36,992 nucleotides of DNA from Candidatus Peribacteria bacterium (GCA_943349045.1 CALQZC010000006.1:1-36992), one strand, 5' to 3'. Shown: positions 24,874 to 32,991, numbered from the stretch's first letter. Translations and numbers: made by a program. Notes: generated by a model not told the origin, from the letters alone.

Positions 24874-26040
24874 TTATCTCACCGCCTTGGCAACTTCATT
24901 GCTCACGCCTGGCTCAAAGACGCCTGGGATGATTTTGTCGGCAGTTGGATCTTTGACGAGAGCAGCGAGATTCTTTGCGGCGGCGATCTGCATGTCGATG
25001 GTGATGAGTTTGACGCGGTTGTCGAGGGCTCCACGGAAGATGCCGGGAAAGACGAGGACGTTGTTGAGTTGGTTAGGGAAGTCACTGCGGCCGGTTGCCA
25101 CAACAGCGGCACCAGCGGCTGTTGCGTCCCCTGGCATAATCTCAGGAATCGGGTTCGCCATGGCGAACACAATGGCGCCAGGAGCCATGGTTTTGACCAT
25201 CTCGCCGTTGATAACACCAGCCTTTGAGACACCGATGAACATGTCGGCATCACGCATGGCGTCGGCCATCGAGCCGCGAATACCACGTGGATTGGTTTTT
25301 CGAGCGTAGAGAATTTTTTCCTCGTTCATGTCGGCTCGGTCTTCGGAGATGATGCCTTTGGAATCGACAAGGATGATGTCCTTGGCCCCCGCGGCCATGA
25401 GGAGGTCCGCGATTGCAATACCGGCGGCACCGGCACCGCTCATGGCAATTTTGAGAGTGTCGAGCTGTTTGCCGACGACCTTCAGGGCATTATATAAACC
25501 AGCGAGTACCACCACTGCGGTGCCGTGCTGATCATCATGGAAGACAGGAATATCGAGCTCCTGCTGCAATCGTCGCTCCACCTCGAAACATCGAGGCGCC
25601 GAGATATCTTCCAGATTAATTCCGCCAAACACCGGAGCGATCAACTTCACCGTTCGAACAATCTCTTCGACATCTTGTGAATCGATACAGATCGGAAACG
25701 CATCCACATCAGCAAATTTTTTAAACAAAGCACATTTTCCCTCCATCACCGGAAGTCCCGCCCGCGCGCCGATATTTCCAAGACCCAAAACCGCGCTTCC
25801 ATCACTCACCACCGCAACCGTATTATTTTTGATCGTGGTCGAGTACAGTGCCTCAGTCTCACGACTTCGGCCCTCCGCCATGGCCAAAGCCTCCTCCTCA
25901 GCAATCAACTTGCAAGGATCGGCAACACCAGGCGTGTAGTACACTTTTAAGTCATCAATCACATCAAGCGGCACCTTTAAACCAGTGAACAACTTTCCCT
26001 TATACTTCTTGTGTTGTTCGATCGCAAACGTCGTGTCCAT
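24874..26040 (-). CDS. Malic enzyme (malate dehydrogenase, oxaloacetate-decarboxylating)
   Basis: Converts malate to pyruvate and CO2 with reduction of NAD(P). The 388-aa product is the short bacterial type without a phosphotransacetylase tail. Motifs: YYTPGVADPCK, VVSDGSAVLGLGNIGARAGLPVMEGK, GINLEDISAPRCFEVER, VFHDDQHGTAVVVLAG, the nucleotide-binding MSGAGAAGIAIADLL, FAMANPIPEI, and VFPGIFRGALD. The Rossmann loop is followed by VDSKG, suggesting NAD rather than NADP, though this is only a hint. Pyruvate made here could feed the pyruvate dehydrogenase complex encoded at 3004-6371. It starts 10 nt after the preceding small membrane protein gene. Confidence 0.96.
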   Translation of the reverse strand: MDTTFAIEQHKKYKGKLFTGLKVPLDVIDDLKVYYTPGVADPCKLIAEEEALAMAEGRSRETEALYSTTIKNNTVAVVSDGSAVLGLGNIGARAGLPVMEGKCALFKKFADVDAFPICIDSQDVEEIVRTVKLIAPVFGGINLEDISAPRCFEVERRLQQELDIPVFHDDQHGTAVVVLAGLYNALKVVGKQLDTLKIAMSGAGAAGIAIADLLMAAGAKDIILVDSKGIISEDRADMNEEKILYARKTNPRGIRGSMADAMRDADMFIGVSKAGVINGEMVKTMAPGAIVFAMANPIPEIMPGDATAAGAAVVATGRSDFPNQLNNVLVFPGIFRGALDNRVKLITIDMQIAAAKNLAALVKDPTADKIIPGVFEPGVSNEVAKAVR

Positions 26041-26050
26041 ACATAGAGGG

Positions 26051-26326
26051 TTATCGTTCAGACGGGGGCATCACGCTCGGCTTCGAGGTAGGGAAGATGA
26101 GAGATGGTGTCTGAATCGGCGAAAGCGTAGCATCTGCCGGTGTCGTTTGTGAAGCGTTTTTTTGTGCCCGCGCAGAACTGGCCGCGCTGGTCTCTTCTTT
26201 CGTCACCACGAGGCTCTTCGCAAACTTATCATGCAGAAGCGCCCCAATGGACAAGCCAATAAACACGACAACGAACATCGTGACAAACATAACAATCTGT
26301 TTTTTCCAAATAAATCCGATGGCCAT
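26051..26326 (-). CDS. Small single-pass membrane protein
   Basis: A 91-aa protein with one N-terminal membrane helix (VMFVTMFVVVFIGLSIGALLH, about 12-32) preceded by MAIGFIWKKQI, then a Ser/Ala/Thr/Pro-rich tail. Orientation by positive-inside puts the tail outside. It lies 30 nt after the SLH gene and 10 nt before malic enzyme, so it belongs to the same probable operon. A short hairpin CGTCC-TTC-GGACG lies just before its ATG. No family recognised; the low-complexity tail suggests a cell-wall-spanning spacer. Confidence 0.78.
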   Translation of the reverse strand: MAIGFIWKKQIVMFVTMFVVVFIGLSIGALLHDKFAKSLVVTKEETSAASSARAQKNASQTTPADATLSPIQTPSLIFPTSKPSVMPPSER

Positions 26327-26356
26327 AATGGCGTCCGAAGGACGGCGAATTAAAAA

Positions 26357-27748
26357 CTAAAAACTTGTCGTCTTGCCGTTTCTCGTTGCTAAAATTGTAT
26401 CTGAGGCACGCTCGTATTTCAACGTCATCTCTAATTTCGCACTGTAATAATAATCGACCGCTCCAGTCCCCACACCAATCTCATCCGTCTCAATCACGAG
26501 CGCATCACCAATCGACTCAATCGTCGTTTTACCAGTTTTTTCAACAAGCACGTGCTGCTGGATCTGACTTTTCAAAGGAGCATCACCGCCAGCGGCACTG
26601 GCATCACCAGAAATCGCTGTTAGTTTCACACTCCGAACCATCGTGCGGAGGGTCTCTCGAAGTTTTGGCGTCAGTGAGCCAATTCCATACCGTCCATAGA
26701 TCACCAAAACACGCCCCTCCGGCAGGTATATAAACCAGTTTTCAATACCATCGCTGAGAATTTTTACATGAATCATCGGCGCACCTTGCAGAGCTACCTC
26801 AGTAAACTCAACATTCCGACCCGGATAGGATGACTTGCTGGCATCTCGAATATTTGCAAAAAATGCACTCGCACTCGTCACCTCGCCACCAAAGTTCGCA
26901 GAAAAATCACGTCGGAAGGTCATCTTCGCATGCAGGGGAGTAATCAGCTCATCATCATAAAACGAACTCCCATGTTTTTTTCGTATCGTCATGGTGTTGC
27001 CACTGTCACCCACGCTCCAACTCTTCGGAACTTTGAAACTCACGCCCATCGTCGAGTTGCTCACCATATTCCACTCTCGCGACATATCAAACGCCGCACC
27101 ACTGGCAAGCTTCACCTGATGAACCCGGAAGAGAATCTCCGCCGCCGCACCACGATTCATCACGGCATTCGGATAGAAATGTCCATCATCACTATCCGTC
27201 ATCACAAAAAGTTTTCTCGCCGTCATCGCATAGGGAAAATACCAGGTACCCGACTTCAGATCGGGAGGAAGGGGATCTTTCGAGCTGTTCGCATCATCCT
27301 TCTTTGGAGAAAGTTGCATGGCATTGAATGCGAGTTTCAGCGCCTCAGTACGCGTGAGCTGATTATTCGGAAGAAACTGTGCACCGGCATATCCCTGCGC
27401 TACCCCAAGCGTGTGTGCCGCCATGACATCATCAAAAAACCAGTCGTTCACCGTCACGTCTTTATAGACACTCTTCAGTTTTTTGGTATCTACCGTGCGC
27501 CCACTGAGCTTGATCGCCATCTTGAGAAACTCTGCGCGCGTCACCGGCGCCTCCGGCTTGAAGGTCTGATCCGGATATCCGCGTAGAATTTTTAAATCCT
27601 TGAAAAACTGCAGCGCCTCGCGGAACTCATAGTCCGCCGGCACATCCACAAACAGGCTTTGCAGGTTTGGCGTCGTCTGCGCCATTGCTGTAGCGGCAAC
27701 GCTCAAGCCTATCACGACGCACAAAATTCGAAAAAAGTGAGGTTTCAT
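26357..27748 (-). CDS. Exported protein with three S-layer homology domains
   Basis: Starting at the ATG at 27748 (MKPHFFRILCVVIGLSVAATAMAQ, a signal peptide cut after AMA) the product is 463 aa; the track start 27 nt upstream lies before the promoter. Three SLH repeats follow: FVDVPADYEFREALQFFKDLKILRGYPDQTFKPEAPVTRAEFLKM, YKDVTVNDWFFDDVMAAHTLGVAQGY...LTRTEALKLAFNAM, and SGTWYFPYAMTARKLFVM...MNRGAAAEILFRV. SLH domains bind secondary cell-wall polymers and anchor proteins to the surface. The C-terminal 240 residues are beta-rich (WNMVSNSTMGVSFKVPKSWSV...) and unassigned. It is the first gene of a minus-strand cluster with malic enzyme and yebC. Confidence 0.9.
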   Translation of the reverse strand: MKPHFFRILCVVIGLSVAATAMAQTTPNLQSLFVDVPADYEFREALQFFKDLKILRGYPDQTFKPEAPVTRAEFLKMAIKLSGRTVDTKKLKSVYKDVTVNDWFFDDVMAAHTLGVAQGYAGAQFLPNNQLTRTEALKLAFNAMQLSPKKDDANSSKDPLPPDLKSGTWYFPYAMTARKLFVMTDSDDGHFYPNAVMNRGAAAEILFRVHQVKLASGAAFDMSREWNMVSNSTMGVSFKVPKSWSVGDSGNTMTIRKKHGSSFYDDELITPLHAKMTFRRDFSANFGGEVTSASAFFANIRDASKSSYPGRNVEFTEVALQGAPMIHVKILSDGIENWFIYLPEGRVLVIYGRYGIGSLTPKLRETLRTMVRSVKLTAISGDASAAGGDAPLKSQIQQHVLVEKTGKTTIESIGDALVIETDEIGVGTGAVDYYYSAKLEMTLKYERASDTILATRNGKTTSF

Positions 27749-27756
27749 CGTAGATG

Positions 27757-27785
27757 ATTGTATCATGCAGTACATCAGGTGTCAT
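27757..27785 (-). promoter_or_regulatory. Promoter of the SLH-malic enzyme-yebC operon, leaderless type
   Basis: Minus-strand ATGACA (27780-27785), 17-nt spacer, TACAAT (27757-27762), then 8 nt to the ATG at 27748. A good match whose start site would fall at the start codon. Confidence 0.72.
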
Positions 27786-27888
27786 CCCGGCCTCGGGTAC
27801 TCTGGAATATAAATGGCTTTCCAATAAGGAAATTTGTAATTTTTGGATGTGCGAGTACATTCTGATCGCATCTCCCGCGCAAAAAAAC

Positions 27889-27917
27889 TTGATTAAATCA
27901 AATAAATGTGTTTTAAT
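27889..27917 (+). promoter_or_regulatory. Promoter of the 393-aa hypothetical gene, with inverted repeat over the -35
   Basis: TTGATT (27889-27894), 17-nt spacer, TTTAAT (27912-27917). The -35 is half of a perfect inverted repeat TTGATT-A-AATCAA (27889-27901), a possible operator. Transcription from near 27924 rules out the ATG at 27906 used by the ORF track. Confidence 0.6.
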
Positions 27918-27989
27918 GATGAAGCTCCCACTAAAAATGGCTCTCCTCCAACAATAAAAGAATCTCTTATCATTATAACATCAGAGAAC

Positions 27990-29171
27990 ATGAATCATCA
28001 CGACGCTCCGGGATCAGACAGTCATACCCACGCTGAAGAAGCAGGAAGAGGTGGCTTAGAGCCTACAAGAATCGACCGCCCAGGATTGCCTCGCAACACC
28101 CAAACGCCAGGATCAACCGATCGTCCAACGCTAGCTATGAAAGATGTGCAGCAAGATCCGGTTGTACAAGGAGCAGCAATATCAGGCAAGAGAGTAGTAC
28201 AAGCAATTTCTATGGGATTCGGCCTGCCGCCTGAAGACCAAAATGGAATATGGGAAAATCCTCTCCCAGCTCCAAAGCCAATAACGGGATTGGGTTCAGA
28301 TGAACAGGATTTTAAAGACGCAGAGTTCGTGGAAGTAGACGACCCACTCGCAAGCGGAAGAACCACAAAAGAATTTGCTACGCTCGTATCCAATCTCGAT
28401 GACTGGCTCAGGGATGGCAATACAGACCAGGTTCGAATAATCCTGGATGAGTTAAAGCCACACCTCATACTTCTTCGACCCGAGCATGTCCAACAGGTGA
28501 TGAAGGCCTGCCCACTCTTGGACAACCCAGCCGAACTTCTCTCTTTTTTTGAAGAAGCGTATCCAAAAGAGAAGGATGTGGTTCCCGAAGGTCAAAAGAA
28601 TATGTCAGGCGTATCTCAATTTCAGGCATCGATCCGAGAACTTGGAAAAGCCCTCTCGTTGATTTTCAGAAATATGGCACTCTCTACAGGAATTGAAAAA
28701 CTCCGCGCCCTCGCAGAGGGTCGCTATGAGTATAAATTTATCGACTTCCGAGACTCACTGGTTCGTAACGACAATGAGGCACCGAAGTTAACGCAGGAGC
28801 TTACCTATTGGCTTATGCAGCTCACAGCAATAGAGAAGCAGGTCATTACAAAAAATTGGAGAGTTCCTCCAGCTCCAGCCAAAATAGTCGAACATCTAGC
28901 GAACGTCTACCCAGATAGATTTCAAAACTATATTCTTCAGATTTTTGCGGAAAGGCTTAATAGTCTCTTCGCTCACTCAACCATTCCAGATGACGCTACG
29001 ACAGCAGGATACACAGAAGCTCCAACGCATATTCATATCATAAAAGAGGCTCAATATTTGGCCATAATTTGGGATGGCAAATTGCCACTTCCGCCAGAAC
29101 CTCCTGCGCAGCAGGGAATCGGAAGAGTCACCGATAGGGTTCTTAAGGCAGAACCTTTTAAGGAGGCCTAA
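27990..29171 (+). CDS. Hypothetical protein (393 aa)
   Basis: Start chosen at MNHHDAPGSDSHTHAEEAGRGG, downstream of the predicted transcription start. The first 130 residues are disordered and rich in Gly, Pro, Asp and Thr. From about 130 the protein is helical (FATLVSNLDDWLRDGNTDQVRIILDELKPHLILLRPEHVQQVMKACPLL, FQASIRELGKALSLIFRNMALSTGIEKLRALAEGR), ending in a Pro-rich tail. It has no membrane helix or signal peptide. It is divergent from the SLH operon and convergent with hisS. I do not recognise the family; an alpha-solenoid-like scaffold is a guess. Confidence 0.78.
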   Translation: MNHHDAPGSDSHTHAEEAGRGGLEPTRIDRPGLPRNTQTPGSTDRPTLAMKDVQQDPVVQGAAISGKRVVQAISMGFGLPPEDQNGIWENPLPAPKPITGLGSDEQDFKDAEFVEVDDPLASGRTTKEFATLVSNLDDWLRDGNTDQVRIILDELKPHLILLRPEHVQQVMKACPLLDNPAELLSFFEEAYPKEKDVVPEGQKNMSGVSQFQASIRELGKALSLIFRNMALSTGIEKLRALAEGRYEYKFIDFRDSLVRNDNEAPKLTQELTYWLMQLTAIEKQVITKNWRVPPAPAKIVEHLANVYPDRFQNYILQIFAERLNSLFAHSTIPDDATTAGYTEAPTHIHIIKEAQYLAIIWDGKLPLPPEPPAQQGIGRVTDRVLKAEPFKEA

Positions 29172-29207
29172 CCAGAAGAGAAGAGTACGAGAATTTTCTC
29201 TACAGAC

Positions 29208-30572
29208 TTACCCGTAGAGCAGCTCTCCCGGATGGTAGGTATCGAGATTTTTCTTGCCGATCAATGTAATGAGCTTCTCAAGAACATCCTCAAACTTTAC
29301 CTTTTCCTGAGTGCCCACGCTCATGTTTCGGATGATCGCGACGCCCTCACGAACCTCGGTGAGGCCCATGATAACCGTCCACGGAGCTCCAAACTTGTCA
29401 GCAATTTTCAACTGCGCACCCATCGACCCCTTTCCAAGGGCACCGATAGTCTTGATGCCATGTTCACGCATCTTCATGATGAGCGGAAGACACTTTTTCT
29501 TGGCCTCTTTTCCGAGCTGTGCGACGAACACATGCACCTCATCTTTATGGGGAACACGAACCTTTGCCCGTTTCATATTCGCAATAATACGCTCGATGCC
29601 CATCGCAAATCCAACTGCCGGAGTCGACGGACCGCCCATCAGTTCAACGAGGCCATCATATCGTCCACCACCACCAATCGCATTCTGTGCACCCGCGGAG
29701 GTATCCCAGAACTCAAATACCGTTTTCGCATAGTAATCCAAACCTCGAACCAACTTCGGATTCTCAACATACTTGATTCCAAGTTCATCAAGGAACTCTT
29801 TCAGGTCCGCATGAAATTCCTTCGACTCATCATCGAGATATTCACTGAACGACGGAGCAAGTTTCGCCAGCGTCACACAATCCTCCTCCTTGCAGTCGAG
29901 CAGCCGTAAAGGATTCGTCTGAAGTCGTCCCTGACATAGCTCGCAGAGGTGCCGCTCCTTTCCAAAATAATAGTCTTGCAACGCGGCGACATATTTTTTT
30001 CGTGACTCTGGAGTTCCGATACTGTTGAGCTGCAATGAGAACAGTTGGTCAATGCCAAGATCCTTCAAGACAATCAACGCGAGTTGAATAACCTGAGCAT
30101 CAAGCGCTGGATCGCTCTCGCCAATGACCTCGACACCCACCTGCCAGAACTGTCGATATCGCCCTTTCTGTGGTCGATCATATCGGAAAAATGGCTCGAT
30201 GTAGTAGAGCTGAACCGGCTGTGCGAGGGCCTGCATGTTGTTTTGAATGTACGAACGAACGACACCAGCCGTGCCTTCTGGCCGAAGCGTCAGCGAACGT
30301 CCCTTTCGATCCTGGAACGTATACATCTCCTTGGAAACCACATCCGTCGTCTCTCCGAGGGTTCGCTGAAACACATCAGTAAACTCAAAAATCGGCGTAG
30401 AAATTCGGCGAAAACCAGCCTGTCGCAAACGGTGACGGATGACTTTTTTAATATAGGTGTAGTACTCGTGATCGGCAGGAAGAATATCGTGAACGCCCTT
30501 TGGGGTCTGGTACGGTGGTCCAACGGGAACTATCGAATCGAGATCATCATTCACGGCGGCTTGGTCTGCCAT
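29208..30572 (-). CDS. hisS: Histidine--tRNA ligase
   Basis: Class II aminoacyl-tRNA synthetase charging tRNA-His. The track frame begins far upstream; the ATG at 30572 (MADQAAVNDDLDSIVPVGPPYQTPKGVHDILPADHEYY) gives 454 aa and places PKGVHDILP at the usual position. Motif 2 is TLRPEGTAGVVRSYIQNN, the histidine loop is LVRGLDYYAKTVFEFW, and the CELCQGRLQTNPLRLLDCKEEDC segment is a family feature. The C-terminal anticodon-binding domain includes EVHVFVAQLGKEAKKKCLPL. About 20 extra N-terminal residues precede the core. It has its own extended -10 promoter. Confidence 0.96.
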   Translation of the reverse strand: MADQAAVNDDLDSIVPVGPPYQTPKGVHDILPADHEYYTYIKKVIRHRLRQAGFRRISTPIFEFTDVFQRTLGETTDVVSKEMYTFQDRKGRSLTLRPEGTAGVVRSYIQNNMQALAQPVQLYYIEPFFRYDRPQKGRYRQFWQVGVEVIGESDPALDAQVIQLALIVLKDLGIDQLFSLQLNSIGTPESRKKYVAALQDYYFGKERHLCELCQGRLQTNPLRLLDCKEEDCVTLAKLAPSFSEYLDDESKEFHADLKEFLDELGIKYVENPKLVRGLDYYAKTVFEFWDTSAGAQNAIGGGGRYDGLVELMGGPSTPAVGFAMGIERIIANMKRAKVRVPHKDEVHVFVAQLGKEAKKKCLPLIMKMREHGIKTIGALGKGSMGAQLKIADKFGAPWTVIMGLTEVREGVAIIRNMSVGTQEKVKFEDVLEKLITLIGKKNLDTYHPGELLYG

Positions 30573-30613
30573 AGCAAAGCTGGATAAAAATACAAAGGGG
30601 TAAAACGTCCCTA

Positions 30614-30622
30614 AGTATAGCA
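30614..30622 (-). promoter_or_regulatory. Extended -10 of hisS
   Basis: Minus-strand TGC-TATACT (TATACT 30614-30619), about 40 nt before the hisS ATG, lying between the upstream gene's stop and hisS. It is identical to the extended -10 at 1616-1624. Confidence 0.65.
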
Positions 30623-30642
30623 TAAAACGACCAGAAATCAAT

Positions 30643-31242
30643 TTATGGGGTAAGTCGCCCAACAAACTGTTTATGAAGCTGACTAACCCGTGCTTGAATC
30701 GTCGCAAAGGTAGTGGCACACACATCCTGATCGTCTTCGCAGCTCATACCATGCGTATTTTGAAACGTCGCCTCGCAGCGATCAGAACGTACATTAATCG
30801 TGGAATATGGGCTTTTACCCTGCGTATTTCCTTCATGGAAAAGCTCTTCCGGCGAAAGAATAATGCGCTCGTAATGCTTAATAACATTATCCGAAATTGT
30901 TCCACCCTGACACTCGATATTTCCAGGAGATTGTTCATGGCACTCAGCAACAAAATTCCCATCCTGCACCATCGTAAGTGGCCCGATGAAGTAACCTCCG
31001 GCAGAAGCTTCAAGTTTGAATTTACCAGTGACGAATGACGCATCCTTCGCATCGAAATGAGATGCAAATGTCTGAATCGTACCATCTACGGCACTCGAGA
31101 TACTGTTACTGACATCACGAAGGCGCGCGGCATGATCAGATGTTACACAGGCTTTCGTGACATCGTCCGGAGTAAAGTCGCAGCTGGCCGCTGGGAAAGC
31201 GACGGAGGCTACGAGCGCAAGTCGGGAAAGGGCAGTATTCAT
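30643..31242 (-). CDS. Exported Cys-rich protein, possibly a lipoprotein
   Basis: A 199-aa product with an N-terminal export signal MNTALSRLALVASVAFPAASC; Cys21 may be lipidated (AAS-C is an acceptable but not ideal lipobox), otherwise cleavage is near there. The mature part has several further cysteines (VTKACVTSD, FVAECHEQ, NIECQGG, SDRCEATF, MSCEDDQDVCATTF), suggesting disulfides outside the cell. Middle residues 60-130 look beta-rich. No family recognised. Its ATG overlaps the tsaD TGA (ATGA), so it is translationally coupled to tsaD, an odd partner for an essential tRNA-modification gene. Confidence 0.82.
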   Translation of the reverse strand: MNTALSRLALVASVAFPAASCDFTPDDVTKACVTSDHAARLRDVSNSISSAVDGTIQTFASHFDAKDASFVTGKFKLEASAGGYFIGPLTMVQDGNFVAECHEQSPGNIECQGGTISDNVIKHYERIILSPEELFHEGNTQGKSPYSTINVRSDRCEATFQNTHGMSCEDDQDVCATTFATIQARVSQLHKQFVGRLTP

Positions 31243-32276
31243 ACGAAGGCGGCTTTAGGTTCAACATAGGTAAACACCTTATAGCGATTTTCGTCAAGTT
31301 TATACTGGAAATAGGCAGCTGCCCCAATCATCGCAGCGTTGTCGGTGCAGTAGCTGAGCTTGGACGGAGTACGAAACACAATGTGTCGGTTATGCTGCGA
31401 GTTATAAGCTTTCAGGGCCTTTTCAAGAGTCGTTCGAAAGGTCTGATTTGCCGAAACGCCTCCGGTCAGATGGAGCTCCTTCACCTCGACATGCTTGTCC
31501 AGTGCGAGGAATATTCGAGAAGCGAGGGCATCGATCACGGCTTTTTGGAAACTTGCCGCAGTATCCGCGAGGAATTTTTTATCCCGCAGCTGAGGTTTAT
31601 TTTTTTCCAAGTGGTACATGATCGCCGTCTTCAGTCCGGAAAAACTAAAGTCGAGACGACCATCAGAGAAGGAGGCACGTGGAAACGGAAACGCATCAGG
31701 ATTTCCTTTTTTGGCAGCAGCTTCGACCAAAGGGCCTCCCGGGTACCCGAGCCCAATCATCCGCGCTACCTTATCAAACGCCTCACCAGCCGCATCATCC
31801 GCGGTCTCGCCGAGCACCTCAAACTGCATATGATCCTTCATGAGAAACAGCTCATTATGCCCGCCCGACACACTCAAGCTCAGAATCGGAAACTGCGTCT
31901 TCTTCGTCGAGTCGAGCCACGGCGCATACACATGCCCATGGATATGCTTCACGGCAATGAGTGGTTTTTGCATAACGAGCGCGAGCATATTTGCCACCGA
32001 GGTTCCGATCACCAGTGCAACACCGAGCCCAGGCCCATACGTCACCGCAATGGCATCGATCTTCGCAAGTGTAATATCGGCCTCTTTCAGTGCCTTTTCA
32101 ATAACCGGCATAATGTGATTCACATGCTCACGAGCCGCCACCTCCGGCACGACACCGCCCGTCGCATTATGCATCGCCGCCTGCGACGCTATCACATTCG
32201 AGAGAACTTTCACGCCATTTTCCACAACAGCCGCCGACGTTTCATCACACGAGGACTCGATAGCAAGAATACGCAT
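31239..32276 (-). CDS. tsaD: tRNA N6-adenosine threonylcarbamoyltransferase
   Basis: Catalytic subunit transferring threonylcarbamoyl to A37 of ANN-decoding tRNAs, with TsaB and TsaE. The 345-aa product begins MRILAIESSCDETSAAVV and has GGVVPEVAAREHVNHI, the metal-binding KHIHGHVYAPW, LSLSVSGGHNELFLM, GETADDAAGEAFDKVARMIGLGYPGGP, LDFSFSGLKTAI, LHLTGGVSANQTFR and CTDNAAMIGAAAY. All are diagnostic of the ASKHA-fold TsaD/Kae1 family. Length is normal. TsaB and TsaE are not in the window. The upstream promoter is shared only with the coupled exported protein gene. Confidence 0.97.
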   Translation of the reverse strand: MRILAIESSCDETSAAVVENGVKVLSNVIASQAAMHNATGGVVPEVAAREHVNHIMPVIEKALKEADITLAKIDAIAVTYGPGLGVALVIGTSVANMLALVMQKPLIAVKHIHGHVYAPWLDSTKKTQFPILSLSVSGGHNELFLMKDHMQFEVLGETADDAAGEAFDKVARMIGLGYPGGPLVEAAAKKGNPDAFPFPRASFSDGRLDFSFSGLKTAIMYHLEKNKPQLRDKKFLADTAASFQKAVIDALASRIFLALDKHVEVKELHLTGGVSANQTFRTTLEKALKAYNSQHNRHIVFRTPSKLSYCTDNAAMIGAAAYFQYKLDENRYKVFTYVEPKAAFV

Positions 32277-32306
32277 AGGGAAGACAATAAGAAAAATATC
32301 ATCACC

Positions 32307-32337
32307 AGTATATCACTTTTTGTTAGAAATTTTTCAA
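32307..32337 (-). promoter_or_regulatory. Promoter of tsaD
   Basis: Minus-strand TTGAAA (32332-32337), 19-nt spacer, and extended -10 TGA-TATACT (TATACT 32307-32312), 30 nt before the tsaD ATG. Confidence 0.5.
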
Positions 32338-32375
32338 AAAAATGTAAAAGTTTTGTAATGTTGACCTGCTAGCAT

Positions 32376-32380
32376 AGGAG
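32376..32380 (+). promoter_or_regulatory. Shine-Dalgarno site of the NYN gene (unusual here)
   Basis: AGGAG lies 4 nt before the ATG at 32385. It is the only clear purine-rich ribosome-binding site I found in the window, which makes this gene stand out. Confidence 0.7.
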
Positions 32381-32384
32381 AACT

Positions 32385-32885
32385 ATGCAAAAACCTCTCA
32401 TAAATTACGCCTACATCGACGGCCAGAATCTCTACATGGGAATCAAAAATATGGGCTGGGAACTCGACTGGAAAAAGTTCCGGCGCTATCTCCAGGAAAA
32501 ATATCAAGTGAGAAAGGCCTATATTTTCATTGGATATCTCAGTCAAAATAAAAAATTATACAACGCCCTGAAAAAGATGGACTATAGTCTTGTATTTAAA
32601 GAAGTTATCCAGGTAAATGAAAGGATAAAAGGAAATTGTGATGCCGAACTCGTGCTTCAGGTAATGATTGATTACGAAAAATATGAGAAAGCGGTCATCG
32701 TAAGCGGTGATGGTGATTTTGCTTGCCTTGTGAGGCATTTGAAAAAGCAGGCAAAGCTTCAGAAAGTACTTGTTCCCAATATAAAAAAATACTCGGCATT
32801 ACTTAAAAAAGCTGCTGCTGAAGAGCATTTAGATTCTATGAATTACCTTAAAGAAAAGTTGGCTTACATGAAAAGCACCCAGTAA
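32385..32885 (+). CDS. NYN-domain (LabA/DUF88-like) putative ribonuclease
   Basis: A 166-aa PIN-fold NYN protein. The acidic metal-site motifs are NYAYIDGQNLYMGIK (about 7-21, Asp12), KGNCDAELVLQVMIDYEKYEKAVIVSGDGDFACLVRHLK (D86 region and SGDGDF about 108-113) and the terminal VLVP. Proteins of this family are predicted, and in cases shown, to cleave RNA. The gene is more AT-rich than its neighbours and alone has an AGGAG ribosome site. Its last bases are part of a 76-bp-spaced duplication that includes its terminator. These traits hint at later acquisition. Confidence 0.92.
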   Translation: MQKPLINYAYIDGQNLYMGIKNMGWELDWKKFRRYLQEKYQVRKAYIFIGYLSQNKKLYNALKKMDYSLVFKEVIQVNERIKGNCDAELVLQVMIDYEKYEKAVIVSGDGDFACLVRHLKKQAKLQKVLVPNIKKYSALLKKAAAEEHLDSMNYLKEKLAYMKSTQ

Positions 32886-32991
32886 GGACGAAACCTTAGA
32901 GGGCTCTTTTCGTGGTTTTTTCTACGGCGATCGCCGAGATAGATGAGAAGTCACCGGATAAGGACGAAACCTTAGCGGCTTCTTTTCGTCG
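32868..32991 (+). repeat. Imperfect direct duplication covering the end of the NYN gene
   Basis: Unit 1 (32868-32915) and unit 2 (32943-32991) align over 48-49 nt with one indel. Both contain TAAGGACGAAACCTTAG without mismatch; unit 1's TAA is the NYN stop codon. Offset is 75-76 bp. Between them sits the palindrome CGGCGATCGCCG (32925-32936). Confidence 0.85.
32888..32921 (+). terminator. Probable terminator of the NYN gene
   Basis: ACGAAA pairs with TTTCGT around an inner CCT-tag-AGG stem, followed by GG and six T. Unit 2 of the duplication has the same arms but no T run, so it looks like a decayed or non-terminating copy. Confidence 0.6.

Noticed and set aside
27906-27989. Upstream start of the hypothetical gene at 27906
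   Set aside because: The ATG lies before the predicted transcription start (TTGATT-17-TTTAAT promoter); MNHHDAPG at 27990 is better.
29208-30725. Long N-terminal extension of hisS from 30725
   Set aside because: The extra 51 residues cross the hisS promoter region and the end of the upstream gene and are unlike HisRS; the ATG at 30572 fits the family.
32925-32936. GGCGATCGCC resembling the cyanobacterial HIP1 element
   Set aside because: I noticed only this one occurrence and the gene content is not cyanobacterial; a single palindrome can occur by chance.
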